Of a DNA stretch of 20,467 nucleotides, positions 6,883-13,314 are shown one piece after another. A program made the position numbers and the translations under genes. Source of the DNA: UBA11475 sp045593005 (GTDB taxonomy: Bacteria; Bacillota; Clostridia; Christensenellales; Borkfalkiaceae); assembly GCA_045593005.1 (NCBI GenBank), contig JAZNVV010000010.1, positions 1 through 20,467 on the forward strand, given 5' to 3'. The notes beneath the pieces were generated by a model that searched no databases, was not told where the DNA came from, and saw only the letters and a program-made list of their open reading frames with translations. Position 1 is the stretch's first letter. Every line of letters starts with the position of its first letter.

Positions 6883-7836
6883 TTACAAAACCATATGTAA
6901 ATTTTCGTCTAAACATTTTTTTAACTGCTCAACGTTTTCACAGGCGTAAAGCATTTTATTAAGCTCACGCATGTTGCGCCTACCCTTAAAATAGTATACG
7001 AAGAATTTGCGCATATTGAGCGTCGTATATCTATCGGAAAATGCCGTAAGCATATCGTCAATCTGTGTAAAAATAATATCCCTCAAAGAAATATCACTTT
7101 TCACCCCCGTTAACTTGGAAAATAAAAAGGGATCTGCAATCGCCCCACGTGCAAGCATAATTCCGTCAGCGCCGGTCCTATCCATCATAACGTCAGCATC
7201 CTTTTCGGTAAAAATGCCACCATTTGCAATTATAGGTATATTTACTGCCTTTTTCGCCTTTTCGATTTCAGAAAAGTTGACGTCGCCCGAATAATATCTT
7301 TCCCTTGTTCTGCCGTGTATTGTTATAAGTTTAGCCCCTGCGCCTTCAAGCATTTTAGCATAGTCTTCCGTCACGAACGGCCCGTCGTCTTTTAACCCTA
7401 TGCGAATTTTAGCAGTTATCGTTTTGCCCGATTTGACAGCAGATTTAACGACTGCCTCAGCCTTGTGTATATCGGTTAAAAGCGCACTACCCTCTCCATT
7501 TTTGAAAACTTTTGGAACAGGACAGCCCATATTAATATCCACAACGTCAAAAGGCGCTAAATCTTTACTTGTTAGCGCTTGATAAATGACGTCAGGTTCA
7601 GAACCAAAAATTTGTGCCACGCAATTATTTTCTTTTTTTGAAACGGTCAATAATTTAACTGTGTTTTCCCCACCGTATACGATACCTTTTGCCGAAACAA
7701 GTTCCGTATACGTAGCGCCTGCATTAAGTTTTGCACATATACCCCTAAAAGCAAAGTCGGTATACCCTGCCATCGGTGCAAGAAAAACGTTATTGTCAGC
7801 CGTGAATTTTCCTGCTTGAATTTTCTTTATCTGCAT
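6883..7836 (-). CDS. dusB: tRNA-dihydrouridine synthase (Dus family, DusB-like)
   Basis: FMN-dependent enzyme that reduces uridines to dihydrouridine in tRNA. From the ATG at 7834-7836 the product is 317 residues, normal for the family. Motifs in order are APMAGYTDFAFR (20-31, FMN binding), INMGCPVPKV with catalytic Cys105, AKIRIG, ITIHGRTRERYYSG with the active-site His, IANGGI, and GADGIMLARGAIADPFLF for phosphate binding; a short helical C-terminal domain follows. The first 41 bases overlap the end of the upstream flippase gene, so translation is probably coupled, which fits the lack of a Shine-Dalgarno sequence before this ATG. A longer frame upstream would add a hydrophobic, flippase-overlapping stretch unlike the family and is not used. 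The specific Dus subgroup is an inference. Confidence 0.93.
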   Translation of the reverse strand: MQIKKIQAGKFTADNNVFLAPMAGYTDFAFRGICAKLNAGATYTELVSAKGIVYGGENTVKLLTVSKKENNCVAQIFGSEPDVIYQALTSKDLAPFDVVDINMGCPVPKVFKNGEGSALLTDIHKAEAVVKSAVKSGKTITAKIRIGLKDDGPFVTEDYAKMLEGAGAKLITIHGRTRERYYSGDVNFSEIEKAKKAVNIPIIANGGIFTEKDADVMMDRTGADGIMLARGAIADPFLFSKLTGVKSDISLRDIIFTQIDDMLTAFSDRYTTLNMRKFFVYYFKGRRNMRELNKMLYACENVEQLKKCLDENLHMVL

Positions 7837-9172
7837 ATTTAACAATATACAATAAATTAATAAAACAAGCAAGTAAATAACAAAAAAATACGGCAATAGG
7901 CATTGCAAATATATTAACGCTTGGCATTTTTAAGAGTATTTTAGCAATAATAATTTTTAGCGTTGAACCAAATAAGCAACTCAAGATAGGTATCTTCGTT
8001 TTACTTTTTGCAATTAAAATGGAATTAGTCGTTTGAAGTATCGCCATTAAAATTATGCTTGGCGACAACGCTTTTATCAAACTTATCGTCAAAGTTTTTT
8101 CCTTTTGTAATAGCGTTGGGAAAAGTATTTTGACGGCAAGTGGAGAAAACGCAAAAACGCAAATTGCACCTAAAAAAGAAAGTATAAGCGTTGATAATAT
8201 AAGTAATTTTACGTTATTTTTCCCCTTGCCGTTTTTAGCAATTACTGGTATCGCAACAACTGCTAACCCGTAACATACAGTTACCGGCAAATTAACTATC
8301 GACATAACTGCACCCGAATATAAACCATATTCTTTAACAGCGCTATCTGTGAACTTTTTTAATGAGTTTATTATTAGCGAACTATCTATTATATGTGATA
8401 ACGGAAATATGATAGATAACAAAGTTATAGGTAAAACGGCGTAAAAAAGTCTTTTATATTCACCAAACCTCTCTTTTTTGGTCAATTTTGGCGATACCGT
8501 TACCATATCAAAGTTATCCAAGCGCTTAAATGCAACGACATTTTTACGGCGTTTAAGGACATAAATAGATGCAAGAAATATAAGAGCAAAAAATTCGCTA
8601 ACAACTATAGCAAACCCAGCCCCCATAACTTTATTTGCAATTCCGTCGGCATTATAAATAATTGTCAATCCTACGACTATTTTTACAACTTGTTCAAAGA
8701 CTTGCGATAATGAAGTCGGATACATTTTCATTTGACCTTGAAAGTATCCTTTAAAGCACGCTGATAGGGCAACAAAAATTACTGCTGGCGAAATAACTTT
8801 ATAAATATAGAAACTAGACACGTCCCCTTGAAAATATGCTAGTGGTTTAGATAGTAAAAACATTAGTATTGTAGCAATAATGCCTAACGAGCCAAACAAA
8901 ACTATAGCCTTTTTTAGATAATCTTCTTTTTTGTGTTCGTTTTTGGCTATAACCCTTGCTAAAGCGCTAGGAACTCCTGCCGACGACAAATCTAATAACA
9001 GCGTGTATACTGGAAACGCCATTTGATATACGCCAAGCCCCTCTGCACCAAGTAAAGCTGTTAAAGGAACTCTATAAATAGCGCCTGCAATTTTTGTTAA
9101 AAATCCACCTATTGCTATTACTAAAGCGCCTAAATAAATCTTTCTGTTCTTCATATATGTAAGACTTGCCAT
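7796..9172 (-). CDS. SpoVB/YtgP-like polysaccharide or lipid II flippase (MOP superfamily)
   Basis: Multidrug/oligosaccharidyl-lipid/polysaccharide (MOP) exporter superfamily member with about 12-14 membrane helices. The N-terminus K-I-A-G-A-I-Y-R-V-P-L followed by LGAEGLGVYQMAFP is the signature of the SpoVB/YtgP (MurJ-related) branch, and YFQGQMKMYPTSLSQVFEQ further on is equally typical. Such proteins move lipid-linked cell-wall precursors across the membrane; SpoVB acts in spore cortex formation. At 458 residues it is shorter than SpoVB or YtgP (about 520-540). Two in-frame ATGs (9172 and 9154) are possible; neither has a good Shine-Dalgarno sequence and the second gives the more typical N-terminus. 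It starts 30 bases after the spoVT-like gene and overlaps dus by 41 bases. The exact substrate is not decided. Confidence 0.88.
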   Translation of the reverse strand: MASLTYMKNRKIYLGALVIAIGGFLTKIAGAIYRVPLTALLGAEGLGVYQMAFPVYTLLLDLSSAGVPSALARVIAKNEHKKEDYLKKAIVLFGSLGIIATILMFLLSKPLAYFQGDVSSFYIYKVISPAVIFVALSACFKGYFQGQMKMYPTSLSQVFEQVVKIVVGLTIIYNADGIANKVMGAGFAIVVSEFFALIFLASIYVLKRRKNVVAFKRLDNFDMVTVSPKLTKKERFGEYKRLFYAVLPITLLSIIFPLSHIIDSSLIINSLKKFTDSAVKEYGLYSGAVMSIVNLPVTVCYGLAVVAIPVIAKNGKGKNNVKLLILSTLILSFLGAICVFAFSPLAVKILFPTLLQKEKTLTISLIKALSPSIILMAILQTTNSILIAKSKTKIPILSCLFGSTLKIIIAKILLKMPSVNIFAMPIAVFFCYLLACFINLLYIVKYADKENSSRKIHG

Positions 9173-9202
9173 ATTTGCATATGTACAAGTTTGATAATAC
9201 CG

Positions 9203-9706
9203 TTACCCCATTTTTTGTGCCAAAAACTCTGCTGATAGTTTTATACTCTTTACGTCCTCATCCCCTATTTCTTTACCCATAACAATTACGTAGCCGATAA
9301 GTTCGCCATTAAAAATAGGAACTATCGTTTGCTTTAAGTATTCAAATTCCCTTTCGGTAATCGGTTGAATAATATTTTGTTCATTAATAAGCGACCTGCC
9401 AGAAAGCTCCAACAGTTTTTGCGATAAAACGCACCCTTCAACGCCTGCTATTGTAGAGCATATTACTTTATGAGTATCGGTAATAATAACGTCTTGCCCG
9501 ATAATGTTTTTGATTGCGCCAGTAAGACACACGCACGTGTCGTATTCACCGTGATATGGTGAATATTTTTTTAATATAAGCACGTCGTTTTCCGAATATA
9601 TTTCAAGGGTATCGTTGGTACGCAACTTAAGCGTACGTCGTATTTCTTTTGGCACGACTATCCTGCCAAGTTCGTCAATTCTTCTAATAATTTTTGTAGT
9701 ATGCAT
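9203..9706 (-). CDS. spoVT: SpoVT-like transcriptional regulator (AbrB N-terminal domain plus GAF-like domain)
   Basis: DNA-binding regulator. The start is the ATG at 9704-9706, five bases after GGAGG; a TTG four codons earlier would bury that site. The 167-residue product opens with the swapped-hairpin AbrB domain (IIRRIDELGRIVVPKEIRRT, then L-E-I-Y and V-L-I-L-K-K-Y-S-P), almost the same pattern as Bacillus subtilis SpoVT. A C-terminal part of about 110 residues (GQDVIITD, SLINEQN, G-Y-V-I-V, F-L-A-Q-K-M-G at the end) fits the GAF-like sensor of SpoVT. In B. subtilis SpoVT tunes forespore sigma-G genes; with no other sporulation-only gene here, a role in sporulation is likely but not shown. 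It is first in a run of five close minus-strand genes. Confidence 0.9.
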   Translation of the reverse strand: MHTTKIIRRIDELGRIVVPKEIRRTLKLRTNDTLEIYSENDVLILKKYSPYHGEYDTCVCLTGAIKNIIGQDVIITDTHKVICSTIAGVEGCVLSQKLLELSGRSLINEQNIIQPITEREFEYLKQTIVPIFNGELIGYVIVMGKEIGDEDVKSIKLSAEFLAQKMG

Positions 9707-9753
9707 AACGTCCTCCAAAAGTATTTTGCGCCCGTTTGGTAATTTTATGCAAT

Positions 9754-9777
9754 AAAAAAGGACGCTTATAAGCGTCC
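9754..9777 (-). terminator. Strong intrinsic terminator after the nucleosidase gene
   Basis: A perfect 18-base palindrome (GGACGCTT/AAGCGTCC around TA, 9760-9777) is followed on the minus strand by six T (9754-9759). It lies six bases past the mtnN stop and only about 48 bases before the spoVT start. Confidence 0.9.
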
Positions 9778-9782
9778 ATACT

Positions 9783-10472
9783 TTACAAATTTTTAATCAT
9801 TTCCTTAACGACGTTACCCACTTTTTTTGCACATTCGACGGCAAACGTAGCAAATTCTATTTTATGTGAATTATCTCCGTCGTCGGAAATCGAACGTATT
9901 ACAACAAACGGCACGTTGTTGATAAAAGCAACTTGACCGACTGCACCACCTTCCATTTCGGCACAAACGGCATTAAAATTATCAGCTATATAATGCTTTG
10001 TGCTATTTTTTTCAACAAACAAATCACCTGATGCGACAACACCCTTGCAAACGTTATATGAAAACTTTTCCCCTGCCGAAACGGCACTATCTACAAGAAA
10101 AGTGTCGGCATCAAAAAATATTTTATTAACCCCCGACACAAGCCCAACCGGATCTCCGATAGCAGAAGTATTCATATCGTGCTGAACGACTGCTGACGAA
10201 ACAACAATATCTCCGATTTTAAGCGACGAAACAACAGAGCCGGCAACACCTATATTAATTACGTGCGTAACACCAAAATTGACAATTAAAATTTCCGTTG
10301 CAATACCTGCAAAAACTTTGCCAACCCCACATTTAACCAAAACAACCTCTTTGCCGTTTAATAGACCGTTGTAAAAGGTCATCCCTGAAACAATCTTTTC
10401 ATTAACAAGTGACATTGAATTTTTAATTTCGGTAATTTCGCAATCCATAGCGCCTATTAAACCTATCGTCAT
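9783..10472 (-). CDS. mtnN: 5'-methylthioadenosine/S-adenosylhomocysteine nucleosidase
   Basis: Cytoplasmic enzyme that cleaves adenine from methylthioadenosine and S-adenosylhomocysteine, serving methionine salvage, the activated-methyl cycle and autoinducer-2 precursor formation. The ATG at 10470-10472 has AGGAG eight bases upstream; the upstream frame extension has no such support. The 229-residue length is typical. Conserved features match the E. coli enzyme almost residue for residue: Glu12 in GAMDCE, GVGKV (49-53), NIGVAGS (73-79), AEMEG with Glu172 and Glu174, and the general acid Asp197 in RSISDDGD. It has its own promoter (10501-10529) and a strong terminator, so it is a single-gene unit. 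It sits next to two methyltransfer- or tRNA-related genes, but I see no sign of a shared operon. Confidence 0.97.
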   Translation of the reverse strand: MTIGLIGAMDCEITEIKNSMSLVNEKIVSGMTFYNGLLNGKEVVLVKCGVGKVFAGIATEILIVNFGVTHVINIGVAGSVVSSLKIGDIVVSSAVVQHDMNTSAIGDPVGLVSGVNKIFFDADTFLVDSAVSAGEKFSYNVCKGVVASGDLFVEKNSTKHYIADNFNAVCAEMEGGAVGQVAFINNVPFVVIRSISDDGDNSHKIEFATFAVECAKKVGNVVKEMIKNL

Positions 10473-10500
10473 CTTTCGTTCTCCTATCGTTAATATAGTT

Positions 10501-10529
10501 ATTGTATCAAAAAAATGAAAGATTAACAA
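10501..10529 (-). promoter_or_regulatory. Sigma-A type promoter of mtnN
   Basis: Minus strand: TTGTTA (10524-10529), 17 bases, TACAAT (10501-10506), about 29 bases before the start codon. Confidence 0.75.
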
Positions 10530-10566
10530 GGATATTGCAAAATATTACGTCATTTTTATCGTGCTA

Positions 10567-10818
10567 TTATAAAACGTTGTCTTTTTTTATAGGCATAAAA
10601 GACTTTAAGCGTTTAGCAACCACACGTGCTTCCACCTTAAAATCCGAACCTACACGGGTAACCGTTACTTTGACTTTTCCATCATAATCCATATAATCGG
10701 AGAAAACTTCAGATAAATCTTCCGATAAAAGCTCGGCAAAGTCGTCCCCAACAGTCAAACGGTCCTTTTCTATTACCGATTGAAGTCTTAATAATTCGTT
10801 TCTCTTTTTATCTCTCAT
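10567..10818 (-). CDS. minE: MinE, cell-division topological specificity factor, without the usual N-terminal membrane anchor
   Basis: MinE stimulates MinD ATPase so that the division inhibitor stays at the poles. The 83-residue product has the MinE core: R-L-Q-S-V-I-E-K-D-R (11-20, the MinD-contact segment), then L-S-E-D-L-S-E-V-F-S-D-Y (31-42), a short D-Y-D-G turn and the strands VKVTVTR and FKVEARV of the dimer domain. In other MinE proteins about ten residues with a short amphipathic membrane helix (such as LLDFFLSR in E. coli) precede this core; here the protein begins with the hydrophilic MRDKKRNELL. The ATG overlaps the minD stop (TAATG), so translation is coupled, with GGTGGAA just upstream. 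No alternative upstream ATG, GTG or TTG restores the missing helix. No minC is in the window. Confidence 0.85.
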   Translation of the reverse strand: MRDKKRNELLRLQSVIEKDRLTVGDDFAELLSEDLSEVFSDYMDYDGKVKVTVTRVGSDFKVEARVVAKRLKSFMPIKKDNVL

Positions 10819-11606
10819 TATATTCCACCACGTAGACTGCGTCTTATACTGCCTAAAAACCCACGATATTTCTTTGTTGCGTCAAAAATATCCTTTTTAT
10901 TATTAATAATGTTTTTTGCAAGCATACAAAATGCTTTGTTTGCTTCGCATTTTTTTGGCAATGGACGACCGTTTTCTTCTAAAATCTCATCACTATCAGG
11001 TATTACACCCACCACTTCTTGTTTTAAAACTTCTTCAATCTCTCTCCAGTCGAAACATTTTTTATTCAAAAGCAAATCACCACGCACACGATTTACTACT
11101 AAACCTATTTCATTCATTTTATAACTTTTCAACACGCTTATAACCTTGTCGGCATCACGCAAACTAAAAGCGCCTGGCGTAATCACTACAAGCGCGCTAT
11201 CGGCGCAGGCAATCGCCCTTATAAATCCCTCGTCTATACCAGCAGGCGAATCAATGATTATATAATCAAATAGTTTTCCAACGACGGAAATTGCCACTTT
11301 AATACTTTCAGACGTAACGGAGTTTTTAAGATACAGTTTGTCTGACGGCAAAACGTACAAATTATTTAAATGTTTATCTTGTAGCAACGCTTGTTTAAGC
11401 CTACATCTGCCGTCTAAAACGTCAGCCAAATCATAAACGACGTCCCGTTCTAAACCAAAAGACATATCAAGATTATTAAGTCCAAAATCGGCGTCGACAA
11501 CTAAAACTCTAAAGTTAATGGTGGCAAGCCTTCTTGCTAAATTTGTAGCCACCGTAGTTTTACCAACTCCACCTTTACCAGACGTTATTACAATACTTTT
11601 AGTCAT
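10818..11606 (-). CDS. minD: MinD, septum-site determining ATPase
   Basis: Membrane-associated ParA-type ATPase of the Min system. The start is the ATG at 11604-11606, giving 262 residues; upstream codons have no start with support. The deviant Walker A motif GKGGVGKTT (10-18, with Lys11 and Lys16), the switch I pattern VDADFGLNNLD, and the switch II/Walker B pattern IIDSPAGI are present. The C-terminus FLGSIRRSLRGGI is a basic amphipathic helix like the membrane-targeting end of known MinD. Its stop overlaps the minE start. The start codon lacks a Shine-Dalgarno sequence and lies 14 bases past the T-run of a strong hairpin (11621-11666), which is unusual. The gene follows an mreB homologue and maf, a common arrangement in Clostridia although minC is absent here. 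Confidence 0.96.
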   Translation of the reverse strand: MTKSIVITSGKGGVGKTTVATNLARRLATINFRVLVVDADFGLNNLDMSFGLERDVVYDLADVLDGRCRLKQALLQDKHLNNLYVLPSDKLYLKNSVTSESIKVAISVVGKLFDYIIIDSPAGIDEGFIRAIACADSALVVITPGAFSLRDADKVISVLKSYKMNEIGLVVNRVRGDLLLNKKCFDWREIEEVLKQEVVGVIPDSDEILEENGRPLPKKCEANKAFCMLAKNIINNKKDIFDATKKYRGFLGSIRRSLRGGI

Positions 11607-11620
11607 AAATAAAAAATAGC

Positions 11621-11666
11621 AAAAAAAGAGCCGCAAAGAGCGTCTTTAAACGTCATCTTTACGGCT
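11621..11666 (-). terminator. Intrinsic terminator or attenuator between mreB homologue and minD
   Basis: Ten pairs (11629-11638 with 11657-11666, one G-U) enclose an 18-base loop; seven T follow on the minus strand (11621-11627). The hairpin ends 14 bases before the minD ATG and begins 46 bases past the preceding stop. No consensus promoter fits between it and minD. Confidence 0.8.
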
Positions 11667-11712
11667 ATTATGTCGATTTTAAGGTATAACGGTAGTGCAA
11701 AACCTGACCATT

Positions 11713-12717
11713 TTAATTATATACTACCTTTAACTTATCAAGCAGTTTTTGATTTGCGCCGATAACACCACCCCCAAAAACAACTGATGAAGAAGGATTT
11801 TCAGCAACGGTAACTTGCATACTAAATTTTTTGGTAAAATATTCTTCAAGCCCGTAAACGGAAGCGCTACCACCTGAAACGTATATGCCTGCGTGTCTTA
11901 TTTCTGCCGAAACTTCCGGTGGTAATTTTGCTAAAACTTTAAGTGAAAGTGAAACGATTTTATCGTAATATTTTTCAAGAACGCACTTAATATCACTTGC
12001 TTTAACAGAAATAGAACGTGGTTTACCAGTTAAAACGTCCCTGCCGTTAACAACGGTTGCAAGAGTATCGTTTTCAACCAAACTTCCCACTTGAATTTTA
12101 AGTTTTTCAGCAGTAATTATGCCAACTTGTAACCCGTACGCATCAGCAAGATAATCTATTATCGCAGTATCAATATTATTACCACCGATATTGACGGAAA
12201 TACCTGAAATTACACCTTCTAACGAGACGGCTGCAATATTAGTATTGCCTGCGCCCATATCTATAATAAAATACGGGCTAACGTCGGTAAGGGTAAGCCC
12301 TTGTCCCAACGCAGATAAAATAGGTGCTTCAACAAAATCAACGTGGGTTATGCCAGCGTCCGTAGCAACGGATTCAAGTTTTTTCAAAAAATTTGCATTT
12401 GCTCCACAAGGAACGCTCATAACAGCTTTTACACCTAATATTGAAGTGCTTTTCGTCTTTTTTAAGAATTCTGAAAGAGTCTTTGACGCAACTTTATCGG
12501 AAACGATTTCTCCTTCAAAAACTGGAAAAATAATTTTGGTATCCGACGCAGTTTTGCCTATAAGTTTTTTTGCTTCCGTACCGATAACGCGCGCTTTTGT
12601 ATTTTCCCTATCAGAAACGACTGCAACCGTAGGTTCGCTCAATACAAGCCCTGCACCTAATTTGTAAATTTTAGTTTGTGCGTTACCAAAATCTACGGCT
12701 ATTCTTTCTCCTGCCAT
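11713..12717 (-). CDS. mreB: MreB/Mbl-like rod-shape actin homologue
   Basis: Bacterial actin that forms membrane-bound filaments and guides cell-wall synthesis. The 334-residue length is normal. The ATP-fold motifs are present in order: phosphate-1 AVDFGNAQTKIY (7-18), VEAP with Glu130 in the catalytic position, phosphate-2 IIDMGAGNTNIAAVS (151-165), GGNNIDTAI (168-176), AEKLKIQVGS (203-212), NGRDVLTGKP and the adenosine motif YVSGGSASVYGLEEYF. Several positions differ from typical MreB (DLGTANT reads DFGNAQT, DIGGGTT reads DMGAGNT), so it may be a divergent paralogue. The ATG lies eight bases after GGAG and overlaps the end of maf by 19 bases. No mreC or mreD follows; minD and minE do, across a hairpin. 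Confidence 0.9.
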   Translation of the reverse strand: MAGERIAVDFGNAQTKIYKLGAGLVLSEPTVAVVSDRENTKARVIGTEAKKLIGKTASDTKIIFPVFEGEIVSDKVASKTLSEFLKKTKSTSILGVKAVMSVPCGANANFLKKLESVATDAGITHVDFVEAPILSALGQGLTLTDVSPYFIIDMGAGNTNIAAVSLEGVISGISVNIGGNNIDTAIIDYLADAYGLQVGIITAEKLKIQVGSLVENDTLATVVNGRDVLTGKPRSISVKASDIKCVLEKYYDKIVSLSLKVLAKLPPEVSAEIRHAGIYVSGGSASVYGLEEYFTKKFSMQVTVAENPSSSVVFGGGVIGANQKLLDKLKVVYN

Positions 12718-13268
12718 AATCCGTACTCCTTTAACAGCTCTTTCGTTCTTTCCATAGGAAGCCCCACAACGTTAGTGTAACTTCCCTCAATTCTATTTAC
12801 AAAGCCACCGTCTTGCATTCCATAAGCGCCGGCTTTATCCATTGCCTTTCCACTCTGAACGTAGTCGTTTATGAATTCACAAGACAACTCGTTCATATAA
12901 ACGTCCGTTTTAACGTATTCATTAACCTTAAACCCATCACCGATAAGCGCAATGCCAGTCAAAACGTAATGTTTTTTTCCAGACAGCGCTTTAAGCATAG
13001 ATTTAGCATGCTCTTTGGTAGTAGGTTTACCTATAACGGTATTGTCAAACACGACCACGGTATCTGCGCCAAGCGTTGGTTTTTTATAGATAGAATAAAC
13101 CTTTTCTGCCTTGCGCAACGAAAGAATTTTAACAACTTCTTCAGGGGGTAAGCCTAATTTAAAACTTTCGTCAACGTCAGCCGTTTTAACTATAAAATTT
13201 TGCCCTTTTTCCATTAATAAGTCAAACCGTCTTGGCGACCCACTTGCAAGAATAAATTTAAAAGACAT
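12699..13268 (-). CDS. maf: Maf-like nucleoside triphosphate pyrophosphatase
   Basis: Maf proteins hydrolyse non-canonical or excess pyrimidine nucleoside triphosphates (dTTP, UTP) to monophosphates, a house-cleaning role linked to division arrest. The 189-residue product begins with the signature LASGSPRR (7-14), followed by GADTVV with Asp69, GKP (80-82), KAGAYGMQD (145-153) and EGSYTNVVGLP (161-171), all expected for the family. The ATG at 13266-13268 has a weak GGA before it and lies 17 bases after a hairpin. The gene overlaps the mreB homologue by 19 bases, so translation is probably coupled; in Clostridia maf commonly heads the mre-min cluster. Confidence 0.96.
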   Translation of the reverse strand: MSFKFILASGSPRRFDLLMEKGQNFIVKTADVDESFKLGLPPEEVVKILSLRKAEKVYSIYKKPTLGADTVVVFDNTVIGKPTTKEHAKSMLKALSGKKHYVLTGIALIGDGFKVNEYVKTDVYMNELSCEFINDYVQSGKAMDKAGAYGMQDGGFVNRIEGSYTNVVGLPMERTKELLKEYGLWQEKE

Positions 13269-13277
13269 ATATATCCA

Positions 13278-13306
13278 TTAAACTAAAACGCCGAATTTGT
13301 CGGCGT
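13278..13306 (-). terminator. Probable terminator after ppx, directly before maf
   Basis: ACGCCGA (13288-13294) pairs perfectly with TCGGCGT (13300-13306) around a 5-base loop; on the minus strand TTTAGTTTAAT follows, a weak T-tract. Only about 20 bases separate it from the maf ATG. Confidence 0.65.
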
Positions 13307-13314
13307 TTATTGTT

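Noticed and set aside
9722..9751. TGCATA, 17 bases, CAAAATA before spoVT as a forespore (sigma-F/G) promoter
   Set aside because: The boxes fit the sigma-G pattern only loosely, and transcription would start inside the Shine-Dalgarno sequence of spoVT, leaving no usable ribosome-binding site.
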